A stretch of 64,000 nt of DNA from Emergencia sp. 1XD21-10 (GCF_009936045.1 NZ_QWEQ01000007.1:146302-210301), one strand, 5' to 3'; shown: positions 1 through 8,560, numbered from the stretch's first letter. Program-made: numbers and translations. The notes: a model not told the origin generated them from the sequence alone.

Positions 1-610
1 AGAAAATGACTGGGGCAGCCTTCCTGAAATAAAAGCCGCACTGGTTTATGCCGCTTCTGATTCTGCTGCAAGCGGCTCAAAGGCAAATGCAGGCGATAAC
101 ACCGAGCATATCTACAGTTCTTCCGCCAGCGTCCTAAATGATTCCTATGTAGCTGCAGTTTCTATCAACCACGATTTCAGAATCCGCGTAGAAAACATGA
201 TGGAAAGTCTGGACTACGTTATTCTGTTGGTTATCCTCAGCGCTGGCGCACTGGCGTTTATCGTGCTTTACAACTTAACCAACATTAACATTACAGAGCG
301 AATTCGGGAAATCGCTACCATCAAAGTGCTGGGCTTTTATCCTGGTGAAACCTCTGCCTATGTGTTCCGCGAAAACTTTTTCCTGACAGGAATCAGTGCC
401 CTCGTAGGACTTATTCTGGGGAAAGTACTCCATGCTTTTGTCATGAGCCAAATCCAAGTGGATTTAATTTGCTTCGACGTGCGAATCACACCGCTCAGCT
501 ACGTACTTGCCGTGATTCTTACATTTGCCTTTGCTGCAATAGTCAGCTGCGCCATGTACTATAAGCTGGAGAAAATCAGCATGACTGAATCACTAAAATC
601 CATCGAATAA
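1..610 (+). CDS. ABC transporter permease, FtsX-like, C-terminal part (5' truncated by the window)
   Basis: The frame is open from the first bases, so the gene begins upstream of the window. About 202 residues are visible. The last 140 hold three or four hydrophobic segments around an amphipathic stretch reading ITERIREIATIKVLGF, which is typical of the FtsX/MacB permease family where a conserved loop contacts the ATPase. The polypeptide ends MTESLKSIE, as many such permeases do. The preceding part is hydrophilic and would be an extracytoplasmic loop. Substrate unknown: bacteriocin, lipid or peptide export are all possible. A bidirectional terminator follows 50 bases later. Confidence 0.8.
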   Translation, partial: ENDWGSLPEIKAALVYAASDSAASGSKANAGDNTEHIYSSSASVLNDSYVAAVSINHDFRIRVENMMESLDYVILLVILSAGALAFIVLYNLTNINITERIREIATIKVLGFYPGETSAYVFRENFFLTGISALVGLILGKVLHAFVMSQIQVDLICFDVRITPLSYVLAVILTFAFAAIVSCAMYYKLEKISMTESLKSIE

Positions 611-658
611 AACATCATGCTTCGCTGCGTATTTGCATACTTGCACAATTATCCACGA

Positions 659-716
659 CAGAAAAAAAAGTTTTCTTAAAAGGCAATTTCGCCAAAAATA
701 AGAAAACTTTTTTCTG
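659..716. terminator. Bidirectional intrinsic terminator
   Basis: A near-perfect inverted repeat pairs an arm at 659-678 with one at 699-716, with A-rich and T-rich flanks on both sides. It separates the permease gene from the convergent lipoyl operon and could stop transcription from either direction. Confidence 0.8.
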
Positions 717-745
717 TAGTCAACAAACGCGCAGCAGGCTCTCGT

Positions 746-1030
746 CTATTCAATATATCCTACTACATCGCCTGCCTTAAAAACATGTTCATCTTCGATG
801 AGAATTTCTTTGAGGATGCCGCTGACCGGCGCCTTAATCTCTACGGTTTTCTTGTCCACTTCACCCTCACAGACGGTCTGCCCCTCCTTAACAGCTTCTC
901 CCACTTCCACCAGCCATGTGATGGTTCCTTTTTTTGCTGTTAAATCAATAGGCTGCTTCATACACTCACAGTTTCTGTAAGGCTGCGGCTTTGGCAGCAG
1001 ACTTTCCGGCACGATAATTTCCTTTGCCAT
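746..1030 (-). CDS. Free-standing lipoyl (biotin/lipoyl attachment) domain protein
   Basis: A 94-residue protein that is almost entirely one lipoyl domain. The hairpin sequence EVDKKTVEIKAPVSG, about residues 56-70, matches the lipoyl-domain signature with the modifiable lysine in the DK position. A short proline-rich lead (residues 1-25) contains the pair CEC. There is no E2 catalytic domain, so this resembles a GcvH- or LpbA-like carrier rather than an acyltransferase. It is the last gene of a four-gene minus-strand operon, three bases after the DUF5714-like gene and together with lipoate ligase and dihydrolipoyl dehydrogenase, which supports lipoylation in vivo. The enzyme it serves is not visible here. 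Confidence 0.8.
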   Translation of the reverse strand: MAKEIIVPESLLPKPQPYRNCECMKQPIDLTAKKGTITWLVEVGEAVKEGQTVCEGEVDKKTVEIKAPVSGILKEILIEDEHVFKAGDVVGYIE

Positions 1031-1033
1031 CTC

Positions 1034-1633
1034 TTACGCCTCCTTCTCATCTTCTTCATAGAACGGACATTTCTCTTCCAGGCACTGGGCATTTTTCCCA
1101 TGGTATCTGCATTTGATGTCATCTGAAATCTCCATATGTAACCCGCATTTTTCGTTGATATATGGCACACCCTCCTGCGCCGCCAAAAAGGAAGTCCTCT
1201 TGCAGCACCTAGGTCCCGGATATTTGGAAATCGCAATCAGACTCTTACCAGTTCCCTCGTTTGCCCACTGCCAGTTTTCCACAGAAAGAGGCGACGCTCC
1301 GGTATATACACTGATAAAAATGCCAATGCCTACTGCCGCACCACAAGTACCGCAGTTTCCACAAAATCCAGGAGGCACGGTCTTTGCCCGTTCTTCTGTT
1401 ATAGCAAGCCAGCTATCCAGTTCCTCCCAGGATTTTCCCTCCTGAATCGCCGCAATGCACAGCAACGCCGCCGGCATGATAAAGTGGTGATACGGGCAGT
1501 GCATAGGCATGCCTTCCATGTTCATCAGCTTCATCAGCGCTTCTTCCGCTTTGAGATTTTTTCCCTCTTCATACATGCTCTTACAGACCGCTCTCATATC
1601 TGTAAAAACTTCATCTTTCATTATAAATGCCAT
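1034..1633 (-). CDS. Cysteine-rich DUF5714-like protein
   Basis: 199 residues, soluble, with many cysteines and histidines: HCPYHH near residue 45, FCGNCGTCGAA near residue 94, GPRCCKR near residue 140 and a C-terminal group with CRYHGKNAQC and EKCPF. The pattern, recalled from memory, matches DUF5714-containing proteins of anaerobes, whose function is unknown; the cysteines suggest metal or Fe-S binding. It lies 2 bases from lplA and 3 bases from the lipoyl-domain gene, so it is co-transcribed and probably acts with the lipoyl carrier. The family name is moderately certain; any role is inference. Confidence 0.65.
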   Translation of the reverse strand: MAFIMKDEVFTDMRAVCKSMYEEGKNLKAEEALMKLMNMEGMPMHCPYHHFIMPAALLCIAAIQEGKSWEELDSWLAITEERAKTVPPGFCGNCGTCGAAVGIGIFISVYTGASPLSVENWQWANEGTGKSLIAISKYPGPRCCKRTSFLAAQEGVPYINEKCGLHMEISDDIKCRYHGKNAQCLEEKCPFYEEDEKEA

Positions 1634-1635
1634 GA

Positions 1636-2640
1636 TTACTCACTCCTTCCTGCTAAAAAATTCAATATATCTTCTTTATTGGATGTTCCAAAATATGCCT
1701 CAAGCTTTATCCCCTGCAGGGCTTTTTCTATGGCGCTGTAAGAAAATTCAACGCCCTGCAGTCTCGCAGAGATTTCCCCAAAATCTTCCAGCCCCAAATA
1801 ATCTCCGCTAAAAGAACAACTTTTGATTTCGCTACCCTTGATATTTCCATGAAAGGTCACTGTACCTACAGGAAATCTGCAGCTTGCCTCCATGGTACAT
1901 ATCGGATTCCTGCCGAAATTCCATTGTCTGTTTCCATATCTGCGCTCGATGAGAGTCGCGATTTCCTCTTCTTCATCTGGGCTCATTTTCCCAATGAGTT
2001 GACAACTTTTTGATAGTTCCTTTCCCCAGTCTTCAAAGAAAATATCTGCACTGATATGTCTAAGCGCAGGCACCAGTCCACGCAGATTGGAAACTCTGCT
2101 GCGTACAGAGGTAACGCCTTTCGACACTAATTTTTCCTTCTTTGGCGTCAGAACTTTTTCCATAGCAGCAAGATTACAATCAAAGAGAATGCAACCATGA
2201 AAAATCCCACGTTCTTCTCTCTGTGTCATGGCTGTACCGCTGATTTTCACTACATTTCCTGAGGAATCCGTCATACAGATGTCGTTTCTGCCGTTTGCAA
2301 AACATGGTGCGCCGCAGCTCTGCAGATAGCTTATCATCATCTGCAATCCCTGCGCTGCCTTCTCCTCAAAGACCCCATCTGGGAAAATGAAGGAAAAATT
2401 GATATTTCCCAAATCGTGAAAGACTGCGCCGCCTCCTGTCAATCTCCGCACTATTCCGATATGCTCACGTGCCGCAGCTGCCTCATCAACTTCTGCCAGC
2501 GTGTTCTGATGTCGACCGATGATAACTGAGGGGTTGTTGCGCCAAAGATAAACGGTATCTTCCTCCACATGATTAAAAAGCATCTCTTCCCTTGCCAAAT
2601 TATGACTGGGGTTATGACTTCTTTCGATGATTAAATTCAT
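1636..2640 (-). CDS. lplA: Lipoate--protein ligase
   Basis: 334 residues. It carries the ligase signature RRLTGGGAVFHDLGNINFSF (about residues 64-83) and the catalytic lysine region KISGTAM (about residue 132), with a C-terminal accessory domain as in LplA. It activates free lipoate with ATP and attaches it to lipoyl domains. Its start overlaps the stop of the dihydrolipoyl dehydrogenase gene by 4 bases (ATGA), a sign of translational coupling. The neighbouring free-standing lipoyl protein is the obvious substrate. Confidence in the family is high. Confidence 0.92.
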   Translation of the reverse strand: MNLIIERSHNPSHNLAREEMLFNHVEEDTVYLWRNNPSVIIGRHQNTLAEVDEAAAAREHIGIVRRLTGGGAVFHDLGNINFSFIFPDGVFEEKAAQGLQMMISYLQSCGAPCFANGRNDICMTDSSGNVVKISGTAMTQREERGIFHGCILFDCNLAAMEKVLTPKKEKLVSKGVTSVRSRVSNLRGLVPALRHISADIFFEDWGKELSKSCQLIGKMSPDEEEEIATLIERRYGNRQWNFGRNPICTMEASCRFPVGTVTFHGNIKGSEIKSCSFSGDYLGLEDFGEISARLQGVEFSYSAIEKALQGIKLEAYFGTSNKEDILNFLAGRSE

Positions 2641-3827
2641 AACAGACCTCGCACGGCTTCCTTTAATAGTTCTCCCTCCGTAGGGTGCGGAAATACCTGC
2701 TCCAAAAACTGCTCTGCAGTCATCTCAGCAGCAATCGCTGCCTGTCCGATTTGAATGATTTCTGAAGCCAAATGAGAAACCACATGAAAACCTTTTAAGA
2801 TGTGGGTTTCTTTTTCCATGACTGCCTTTGCAAATGCGCCCTGCGTGCCGAAAATCACGCCGCCTGCCATCATATCTGTCGAAAGATAACTTTCTACCAT
2901 GCCTTCTTTGCAAATACTGCCTGCTGCCGCTGCCTCAAGGGGCGTAAAGATACACTGGGCAGTAACGATGTTTGGTTTTATGCGTTCGGTTCTTTCCCCG
3001 GTCACCGCCGCACCAACTTGTCGGCCATCCTCTGCTGCCATATCCGCTGTAAAATGTACGCCTTTGCAGTCTCCAATCAAGTGAATTCCTGCCGTCTGTC
3101 CTTTAATCAACGGAAGCTTCGGCTTTCTTCCGCAGCAAAATACCATATTCTCAAAAACACCGGATACGCTGTTGGTCTCAAGCTGTACACCCAGGCTTCT
3201 CAGGTAGGAGGCCATGGCATCACTGATGTCCTTATCCCATCCCGGCAGAATTCGCGGCATATGCTCGTGCAGAGTAATCTGAACGCCCAAGGACTGTAAA
3301 ATCACCGCAAGTTCCACCCCAAGGACGCCGCCTCCAATTATATCAAGTCGTTTTGGCAGATTTTCCAGCGTAAAAAGCTGTTCTGCGGTAAACTGCTGCT
3401 CTGCGGTAAAGTTTTCTGCACTGATTGGCTCTGAGCCAGTGGCAACAATAATTTCATCACACATCAGACAGGTTCCATCTGCCAGTGACACCTTGCCGGT
3501 CTCTATCTGGCTAACCTCCGCTTCTAACAGCTGAACCTTCTGCTTCTGCAGCATATATGTCATGCCGTACACAAGCTGCTGAATCTTCCCAGTAGCTAAC
3601 TTACGCAGATCCTTCGGGGTTAGCTCCGTTTTCGCAAAACCGCTTCGAATTAGAGGCTCTGCCGATTTTATCACCTGCAAATAAACTCTGGTCGGAATAC
3701 AGCCGCTGTTGACACAAGTACCTCCGATAGAGTTCTTTTCTATTAAAACTGTTTCAATTCCTCGACGTCTAAGCCCCATTGCCGCCTCATAGCCAGCCGG
3801 ACCGCCACCGATTACGATGACTTTCAT
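2637..3827 (-). CDS. lpdA: Dihydrolipoyl dehydrogenase, short form
   Basis: FAD/NAD-dependent disulfide oxidoreductase. Visible motifs are the N-terminal dinucleotide fold VIVIGGGPAGYEAA, the redox pair in GGTCVNSGCIPT, the NAD fold IIGGGVLGVELA and the C-terminal catalytic HPTEGE, where the His-Pro and Glu match the HPxxxE of true dihydrolipoyl dehydrogenases. At 396 residues it is some 60-70 shorter than the usual 450-470, with the loss around the NAD domain and the start of the interface domain. The start at 3827 is chosen because AGGAGGTGA lies just upstream; a longer frame to 3890 lacks such a site. It is the first gene of the lipoyl operon and presumably reoxidises the dihydrolipoyl carrier. 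Confidence 0.85.
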   Translation of the reverse strand: MKVIVIGGGPAGYEAAMGLRRRGIETVLIEKNSIGGTCVNSGCIPTRVYLQVIKSAEPLIRSGFAKTELTPKDLRKLATGKIQQLVYGMTYMLQKQKVQLLEAEVSQIETGKVSLADGTCLMCDEIIVATGSEPISAENFTAEQQFTAEQLFTLENLPKRLDIIGGGVLGVELAVILQSLGVQITLHEHMPRILPGWDKDISDAMASYLRSLGVQLETNSVSGVFENMVFCCGRKPKLPLIKGQTAGIHLIGDCKGVHFTADMAAEDGRQVGAAVTGERTERIKPNIVTAQCIFTPLEAAAAGSICKEGMVESYLSTDMMAGGVIFGTQGAFAKAVMEKETHILKGFHVVSHLASEIIQIGQAAIAAEMTAEQFLEQVFPHPTEGELLKEAVRGLL

Positions 3828-4037
3828 GGAAACGGTCACCTCCTGTATCAGTGTTTTGGTAAAACTCTCAATTAAAACCCAATCTATCACTAGATATTAT
3901 CTATTATAAAACTTTGTCTTATCTATTGCAACAAAAGCAGTACGAAGATTTTTGTATTCCGTGGTAAATCTATTGCATTTTTGCCGGCAGATGATAAAAT
4001 AAGCTTAACAATATATTTTGTCGAAAAGGGGAACATT

Positions 4038-4625
4038 ATGAAGAAATCTAAACAAATCGGCGTAATTGCTTTGTTTCTTGCAGCAGTCTGCCTCATCTGT
4101 TTCTTTTTCGGACGCTCGGTTGGCAAATCTGCCGGTGTTTCCGAAATTGATGCAGTAGTGCTGGAGAATAAACTGACGGAAATTAGTGAACTCGCCACGA
4201 TTACTTACTCATACACCAATATGGCTGAATTTGAAAATAGTAAAGATTTTTACGGAATTAAACTTCCTTTCACCACCAAAGGATTTATCATTACCTACGA
4301 TGGAGAGATTAAAGCCGGTGTCAATCTTTCCAATGCTGAGGTTTCAGTTTCCGGACAAAAGATTTCGATTACTCTCCCTGAGGCTGAAATTCTGTCCCAT
4401 CAGATTGAGGAAGACAGTCTGGAGGTTTTCGACGAAACCACCAGCATTTTCAACCCGCTAAAGGTCACCGACTACAACAGCTTTAACAAAGACCAGAAAG
4501 CTGAGATGGAGAAAAAAGCCACTGCCAAGGGGCTCCTTACCGAAGCAAAGAAAAAAGCTGTAGATACAGTCAAGGGCTTTATCTTGCAGCTTATTCCGGA
4601 AGACTGGACAGTCGAGGTTGTCTAA
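4038..4625 (+). CDS. DUF4230-like membrane-anchored protein
   Basis: 195 residues with one N-terminal membrane anchor (about residues 7-25), then a soluble domain with the pattern ITYDGEIKAGVNLSNAEV and ITLPEAEILSHQIEEDSLEVF, resembling DUF4230 proteins of unknown function that face the outside of the cell. The start at 4038 follows AAAAGGGGAAC and is preferred over the upstream 3981 codon. A terminator follows 65 bases after the stop, so it is probably monocistronic. Confidence 0.7.
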   Translation: MKKSKQIGVIALFLAAVCLICFFFGRSVGKSAGVSEIDAVVLENKLTEISELATITYSYTNMAEFENSKDFYGIKLPFTTKGFIITYDGEIKAGVNLSNAEVSVSGQKISITLPEAEILSHQIEEDSLEVFDETTSIFNPLKVTDYNSFNKDQKAEMEKKATAKGLLTEAKKKAVDTVKGFILQLIPEDWTVEVV

Positions 4626-4690
4626 GTTCTTCTTTGCACATCTCCTATTATTTTCCGAAAAATGTAGGTGGAATGTAGGTATAGAAAAAA

Positions 4691-4716
4691 CCAACGGGCA
4701 AAACCGTTGGTTTTTT
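4691..4716. terminator. Intrinsic terminator
   Basis: CCAACGG / CCGTTGG hairpin followed by TTTTTT on the plus strand, with an A-run on the other side. It ends the DUF4230 transcript and can also serve the minus-strand tRNA-Ser. Confidence 0.85.
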
Positions 4717-4726
4717 AATGATTTTC

Positions 4727-4814
4727 TGGCGGAGGACATGGGACTCGAACCCACGGGGCTGTTACACCTTACCGCATTTCCAATGCGGCTCCTTAGCCAC
4801 TCGGTCAATCCTCC
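4727..4814 (-). tRNA. tRNA-Ser(GGA)
   Basis: The reverse complement folds as a class II tRNA: acceptor stem GGAGGAT/GTCCTCC, anticodon stem CCGCA/TGCGG with loop TTGGAAA (anticodon GGA), a long variable arm, a GGTTCGAGTCC T-arm, discriminator G and an encoded CCA. Confidence 0.95.
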
Positions 4815-5176
4815 AAGCACCATTATAATTTACCACAAGTTGAGGAAGATTGCAAGTAGTTTCTGCTATGTTTTTAAAACATTTTTTTGCAGCAGGTTTT
4901 TGGTGCAAAACAAAACCTTTACTCTGCGCATAATTCTCTACCTATCTTTATTTCATCGTGCTACAGCAAATATCTTTGATATTGCCTGTCAGGCAGTGTA
5001 TTACACACAAAAAAAGCGGCGCAGCCATATCTGCTTCCACGAATTTTCCGCTGACCGCACCAGGGTCTGTCCTGTCGTGTCCTGCAAGAGTTGTCCCCCG
5101 CCAAAAAATCATTGAAACGCATTCTGCCCACATTGACCCTGTTTACACATATTTTCATATTTTTCCTATTTACCCA
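4815..5176. other. Intergenic stretch without a recognised gene
   Basis: AT-rich sequence upstream of the methionine leader. Short frames that cross it lack ribosome binding sites and overlap the tRNA. No riboswitch core, T-box or second tRNA was recognised. Confidence 0.5.
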
Positions 5177-5205
5177 TTGACAAAGTAGGAAAAAACATTT
5201 ATACT
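5177..5205 (+). promoter_or_regulatory. Consensus sigma-A promoter for the metY leader
   Basis: TTGACA at 5177-5182, a 17-base spacer, then TATACT at 5200-5205. This is a near-perfect housekeeping promoter. Transcription would start near 5212, 40 bases before the Met-rich leader ORF. Confidence 0.85.
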
Positions 5206-5251
5206 CATATTAACTTCACAGACAGGAAATTGAAAGAAAGGAGTCCCTATC

Positions 5252-5392
5252 ATGAAAAATTACAATTCTGCTTTTGCAATGATAAATATGATGACAACTA
5301 TGTACATGTGGATGTTCTCCCTGTGCACGTCTTTAAGTGCAGCAGAATTCGGTTGGGTCTCTCCTTCAAAAGTACGTCGCGTTATCGCTTAA
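5252..5392 (+). CDS. Methionine-rich leader peptide, candidate attenuator ORF for metY
   Basis: A 46-codon ORF behind a clear Shine-Dalgarno (AAAGGAG, 5238-5244). It has 7 methionines, six of them between codons 10 and 21 in the run MINMMTTMYMWM. The ORF lies between a consensus promoter and a strong intrinsic terminator (5419-5462), upstream of metY, an enzyme of methionine synthesis. This is the layout of ribosome-mediated transcription attenuation: stalling at Met codons when Met-tRNA is scarce would favour an alternative fold and read-through. The stop codon lies in the loop of a small TATCG/CGATA hairpin (5383-5398). I saw no strong antiterminator helix by eye. The peptide itself probably has no other function. 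Confidence 0.75.
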   Translation: MKNYNSAFAMINMMTTMYMWMFSLCTSLSAAEFGWVSPSKVRRVIA

Positions 5393-5418
5393 ACGATAGG
5401 CAAGGTTCAGTTACGTAT

Positions 5419-5462
5419 CAGCCCGGAAGGCAAATCGAATCTTCCGGGCTGTTTGATTTTTG
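5419..5462 (+). terminator. Intrinsic terminator (attenuator) between leader ORF and metY
   Basis: CAGCCCGGAAG (5419-5429) pairs perfectly with CTTCCGGGCTG (5441-5451), followed by TTTGATTTTT. It lies 27 bases after the leader stop codon and 150 bases before metY, so full termination here would shut metY off. Confidence 0.85.
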
Positions 5463-5481
5463 TAAGAAAGGAATTAAGACA

Positions 5482-5538
5482 ATGAAACACTATTTTCAGG
5501 AACTTGTCAGAGAGAATTTCCGATTCGGACGAATGTGA
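5482..5538 (+). CDS. Second tiny ORF in the metY leader (18 codons)
   Basis: ATG at 5482 follows AAAGGAATTAAG, a usable ribosome binding site. It encodes 18 residues ending FRFGRM, with Met as the last codon before TGA. It sits after the terminator and 77 bases before metY. It could be a second regulatory upstream ORF or a real small protein. Only position and binding site support it. Confidence 0.4.
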   Translation: MKHYFQELVRENFRFGRM

Positions 5539-5615
5539 CTAATCCGCACCACTGATGCTAAGCAGTAAATCTATATTATAAATGTAAAATCATATAAACA
5601 GAAAGGAAAATAATC

Positions 5616-6899
5616 ATGGCAAACTATAAATTTGAAACACTCCAGCTCCACGTAGGACAAGAAACTCCAGACCCAGCAACTGACGCTCGTGCAGTTCCGA
5701 TTTACGCTACAACTTCTTATGTATTTCATGATTCTGCACACGCCGCAGCACGCTTTGGACTTGCTGACGCAGGCAATATTTACGGTCGTCTTACCAATTC
5801 CACCCAGGACGTACTGGAGCAGCGCGTTGCCGCTTTAGAAGGCGGCGTAGCTGCACTGGCGCTGGCTTCCGGTGCAGCTGCAATTACCTATACCCTGCAG
5901 GCGTTGGGGCAAAATGGCGGTCACTTTGTTTCACAGAAGACCATTTACGGTGGCAGCTACAACCTGCTGGCTCATACCCTGCCTGGCTTTGGCATTACTG
6001 CAAGCTTTGTGGATATTCACAATCTGTCTGAGGTCGAAGGTGCTATCAACGAAAATACCCGTGGAATTTACATCGAAACCTTAGGAAATCCAAACAGTGA
6101 TATTCCTGACATTGACGCGCTAGCACAACTTGCTCATAAGCATGGGCTGCCTCTCATCGTAGACAACACTTTTGGCACGCCTTATCTGATTCGCCCCATT
6201 GAACATGGCGCTGACATCGTTGTTCATTCTGCAACTAAATTTCTTGGCGGTCATGGTACAACTTTGGGTGGCATTATTGTAGACGCCGGCAAGTTTGACT
6301 GGGCAGCCTCCGGAAAATTCGACCCAATCGCCGCTCCAAATCCTAGCTACCACGGAGTTTCCTTTGTGGAAGCTGCAGGTCCGGCGGCCTTTGTCACCTA
6401 TGTCCGCGCAATCCTGCTTCGTGACACCGGAGCGACCATCTCTCCATTTGCTGCATTTTTGCTCCTGCAGGGTGTAGAGACTTTATCCTTGCGACTTGAC
6501 CGTCATGCAGAGAATACAAAAAAAGTTGTGGAATTTCTTACAAAGCACCCTCAGGTAGAAAAGGTAAACCATCCGTCTCTGCCTAATCATCCGGATCACG
6601 ACTTATACCAGAAGTTCTTCCCAAACGGCGGTGCTTCCATCTTCACTTTTGAAATCAAAGGCGGCATTGCCGAAGCACACAAGTTTATCGACAATCTGCA
6701 GATTTTCTCTCTGCTTGCTAACGTAGCTGACGTTAAAAGTCTGGTGATTCATCCGGCTACAACGACCCACAGCCAGCTTAATGAAGAAGAATTGGCAGAG
6801 CAAGGTATCAAGCCGAACACCATTCGTCTGTCCATCGGCACAGAACATATTGATGATATTATTGCAGACCTCCAAGGCGGATTCAATGCAGTAAAATAA
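5616..6899 (+). CDS. metY: O-acetylhomoserine aminocarboxypropyltransferase (sulfhydrylase)
   Basis: 427 residues, the usual length for this PLP enzyme of the Cys/Met metabolism family. It forms homocysteine from O-acetylhomoserine and sulfide. The PLP-binding lysine lies in HSATKFLGGHGTT (about residues 206-218), and the insertions around residues 215-260 fit the long MetY form rather than MetB/MetC. The start follows AGAAAGGAAAA. It is the only gene of its transcript, with the Met-rich leader and terminator upstream and a bidirectional terminator downstream. Confidence 0.95.
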   Translation: MANYKFETLQLHVGQETPDPATDARAVPIYATTSYVFHDSAHAAARFGLADAGNIYGRLTNSTQDVLEQRVAALEGGVAALALASGAAAITYTLQALGQNGGHFVSQKTIYGGSYNLLAHTLPGFGITASFVDIHNLSEVEGAINENTRGIYIETLGNPNSDIPDIDALAQLAHKHGLPLIVDNTFGTPYLIRPIEHGADIVVHSATKFLGGHGTTLGGIIVDAGKFDWAASGKFDPIAAPNPSYHGVSFVEAAGPAAFVTYVRAILLRDTGATISPFAAFLLLQGVETLSLRLDRHAENTKKVVEFLTKHPQVEKVNHPSLPNHPDHDLYQKFFPNGGASIFTFEIKGGIAEAHKFIDNLQIFSLLANVADVKSLVIHPATTTHSQLNEEELAEQGIKPNTIRLSIGTEHIDDIIADLQGGFNAVK

Positions 6900-6908
6900 A
6901 ATCCTTCT

Positions 6909-6945
6909 AAAAAGGCTTCAGCGAAAATGCTGAAGCCTTTTGTTT
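6909..6945. terminator. Bidirectional intrinsic terminator between metY and thrC
   Basis: AAAAGGCTTCAGC / GCTGAAGCCTTTT hairpin with A- and T-runs on both sides, between two convergent genes. Confidence 0.9.
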
Positions 6946-6960
6946 AACTGATTCAACTTA

Positions 6961-8439
6961 TTATTTTACAGACTCTTCTACCACGTTCATCATTTCTTCG
7001 ATATTAATTACGCCGGTATGTCTGACTTCTTTCTTATCTAAATCTTTTAAGCCCTTCGGCACGCGCACGCCGGTCTTTGCTGCCAACGCTTCCACATAGC
7101 GGAATCCATTTTCTTCCTCTCCAAGGCCGATTGATTTTGCAACGCTTTCAGCAAACTTATAAGCGCTAGCCGTGGATGCAATGACGGTCGGTGTGGTATC
7201 CCCTGTCTCCTTGCGATAATCTTCATAAACCTTATACGCCACTGCAGTGTGGGTATCCATAAGATAGCCATGCTCCGCATACATCTGGCTGATAGTCTCG
7301 TTGGTTTGTGCAACATCCGCATAGCCGCCATAAAAATCAGCAAGGCCTGCTTTGATTTTATCGCTGACTTTGTAAACCTTTTCGGTGTCTAACTGCGCCA
7401 TCAGTGCCTTGATTTCCTCTCCATTTCCGCCGGATAAATGATACAGCAGCCGTTCCAGATTGCTGGAAATCAAAATGTCCATGGACGGTGAATTAGTCAG
7501 ATAAAAGTCTCTCTTGATATCATATATGCCTGTATTGATAAAGTCTGTCAAAACTTTGTTTTCGTTGGAAGCACAGATAAACTTGCCCACAGGAATGCCC
7601 ATCTGCTTTGCATAGTAACCTGCCAAAATGTTCCCAAAGTTTCCGGTCGGCACCACGATGTTCATCTTTTCGCCATTTTTAATCGCACCGCTTTCCACCA
7701 GCTTTATGTAGCTGTAGACGTAGTACGCAACCTGTGGCACCAATCTGCCGATATTGATGGAATTAGCCGAAGAAAGCTTACACCCAGAGGCTGCCAGTTT
7801 TTCGGCAAATGCGTTGTCATTAAATATTTTCTTTACGCCAGTCTGCGCATCATCAAAGTTTCCGTTGATAGCAAAGACATGGGTGTTTGCACCCTCCTGA
7901 GTAATCATCTGACGCTCCTGCACCTGACTGACGCCCTGATTCGGGAAAAATACGATGATTTCTGTTCCCGGCACATCTGCAAAACCCTCCAAGGCAGCTT
8001 TTCCGGTATCTCCAGAGGTTGCAGTCAGAATGCAGATCTTCTTATCTTCATTTTCTTTCTTGATGGCAGTGGTCAGCAAATATGGCAGAATAGACAGAGC
8101 CATATCCTTAAAAGCTGCTGTTCTTCCATGATACAGTTCCAGAAAATATGCGCCGCCTGCTCTGACAATCGGTGCAATATCCGCAGCTTCAAATTTTTCA
8201 TCATAAGCGCCCTTGATGCAGTACTGCATCTCTTCCTCAGTATAGTCATCGAAGAAAGCACCGATTACTGCGAGAGCAATCTCCTGATAGGTTTTTCCCA
8301 TCATATCTTCTATATTAAACGGAAGCGCCGGAATCTCGGTCGGAACGTAAAGGCCCTTATCTTCAGAAAGTCCCTGAATAATCGCCTGTGCTCCTGTCAG
8401 TTCCTGCTTGCTCCCTCTTGTACTCTTAAATTTTCTCAT
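6961..8439 (-). CDS. thrC: Threonine synthase
   Basis: 492 residues, matching the long bacterial ThrC form. The PLP lysine lies in GRTAAFKDMALS (about residue 110) and the phosphate loop is TATSGDTGKAA. The N-terminal motif YVPTEIPALPF is typical. It converts O-phosphohomoserine to threonine, so it uses the same homoserine branch as metY, which is transcribed towards it. Its start follows AGAAGGAGAAAGC. No leader peptide or attenuator was recognised upstream. Confidence 0.95.
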   Translation of the reverse strand: MRKFKSTRGSKQELTGAQAIIQGLSEDKGLYVPTEIPALPFNIEDMMGKTYQEIALAVIGAFFDDYTEEEMQYCIKGAYDEKFEAADIAPIVRAGGAYFLELYHGRTAAFKDMALSILPYLLTTAIKKENEDKKICILTATSGDTGKAALEGFADVPGTEIIVFFPNQGVSQVQERQMITQEGANTHVFAINGNFDDAQTGVKKIFNDNAFAEKLAASGCKLSSANSINIGRLVPQVAYYVYSYIKLVESGAIKNGEKMNIVVPTGNFGNILAGYYAKQMGIPVGKFICASNENKVLTDFINTGIYDIKRDFYLTNSPSMDILISSNLERLLYHLSGGNGEEIKALMAQLDTEKVYKVSDKIKAGLADFYGGYADVAQTNETISQMYAEHGYLMDTHTAVAYKVYEDYRKETGDTTPTVIASTASAYKFAESVAKSIGLGEEENGFRYVEALAAKTGVRVPKGLKDLDKKEVRHTGVINIEEMMNVVEESVK

Positions 8440-8560
8440 TATAGCTTTCTCCTTCTATTTAAAATTTATAAAAATAAAAAATTCTACTAGACAACAATCA
8501 TTTTTAAGTATATAATAAATAGCGTGAGATTTCAACTGCTCATTGATAATTTTTAAATAT

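Noticed and set aside
4458..5115. Frames of 121 and 165 codons across the tRNA-Ser region
   Set aside because: They read through the tRNA and a terminator, so they cannot be genes.
5206..5615. SAM riboswitch or Met T-box upstream of metY
   Set aside because: Neither the SAM-I core nor a T-box GGTGG motif with specifier loop was found by reading; the Met-rich ORF explains the leader better.
7879..8490. 203-codon plus-strand frame opposite thrC
   Set aside because: Wholly antisense to a clear threonine synthase gene, with no ribosome binding site and no recognisable domain.
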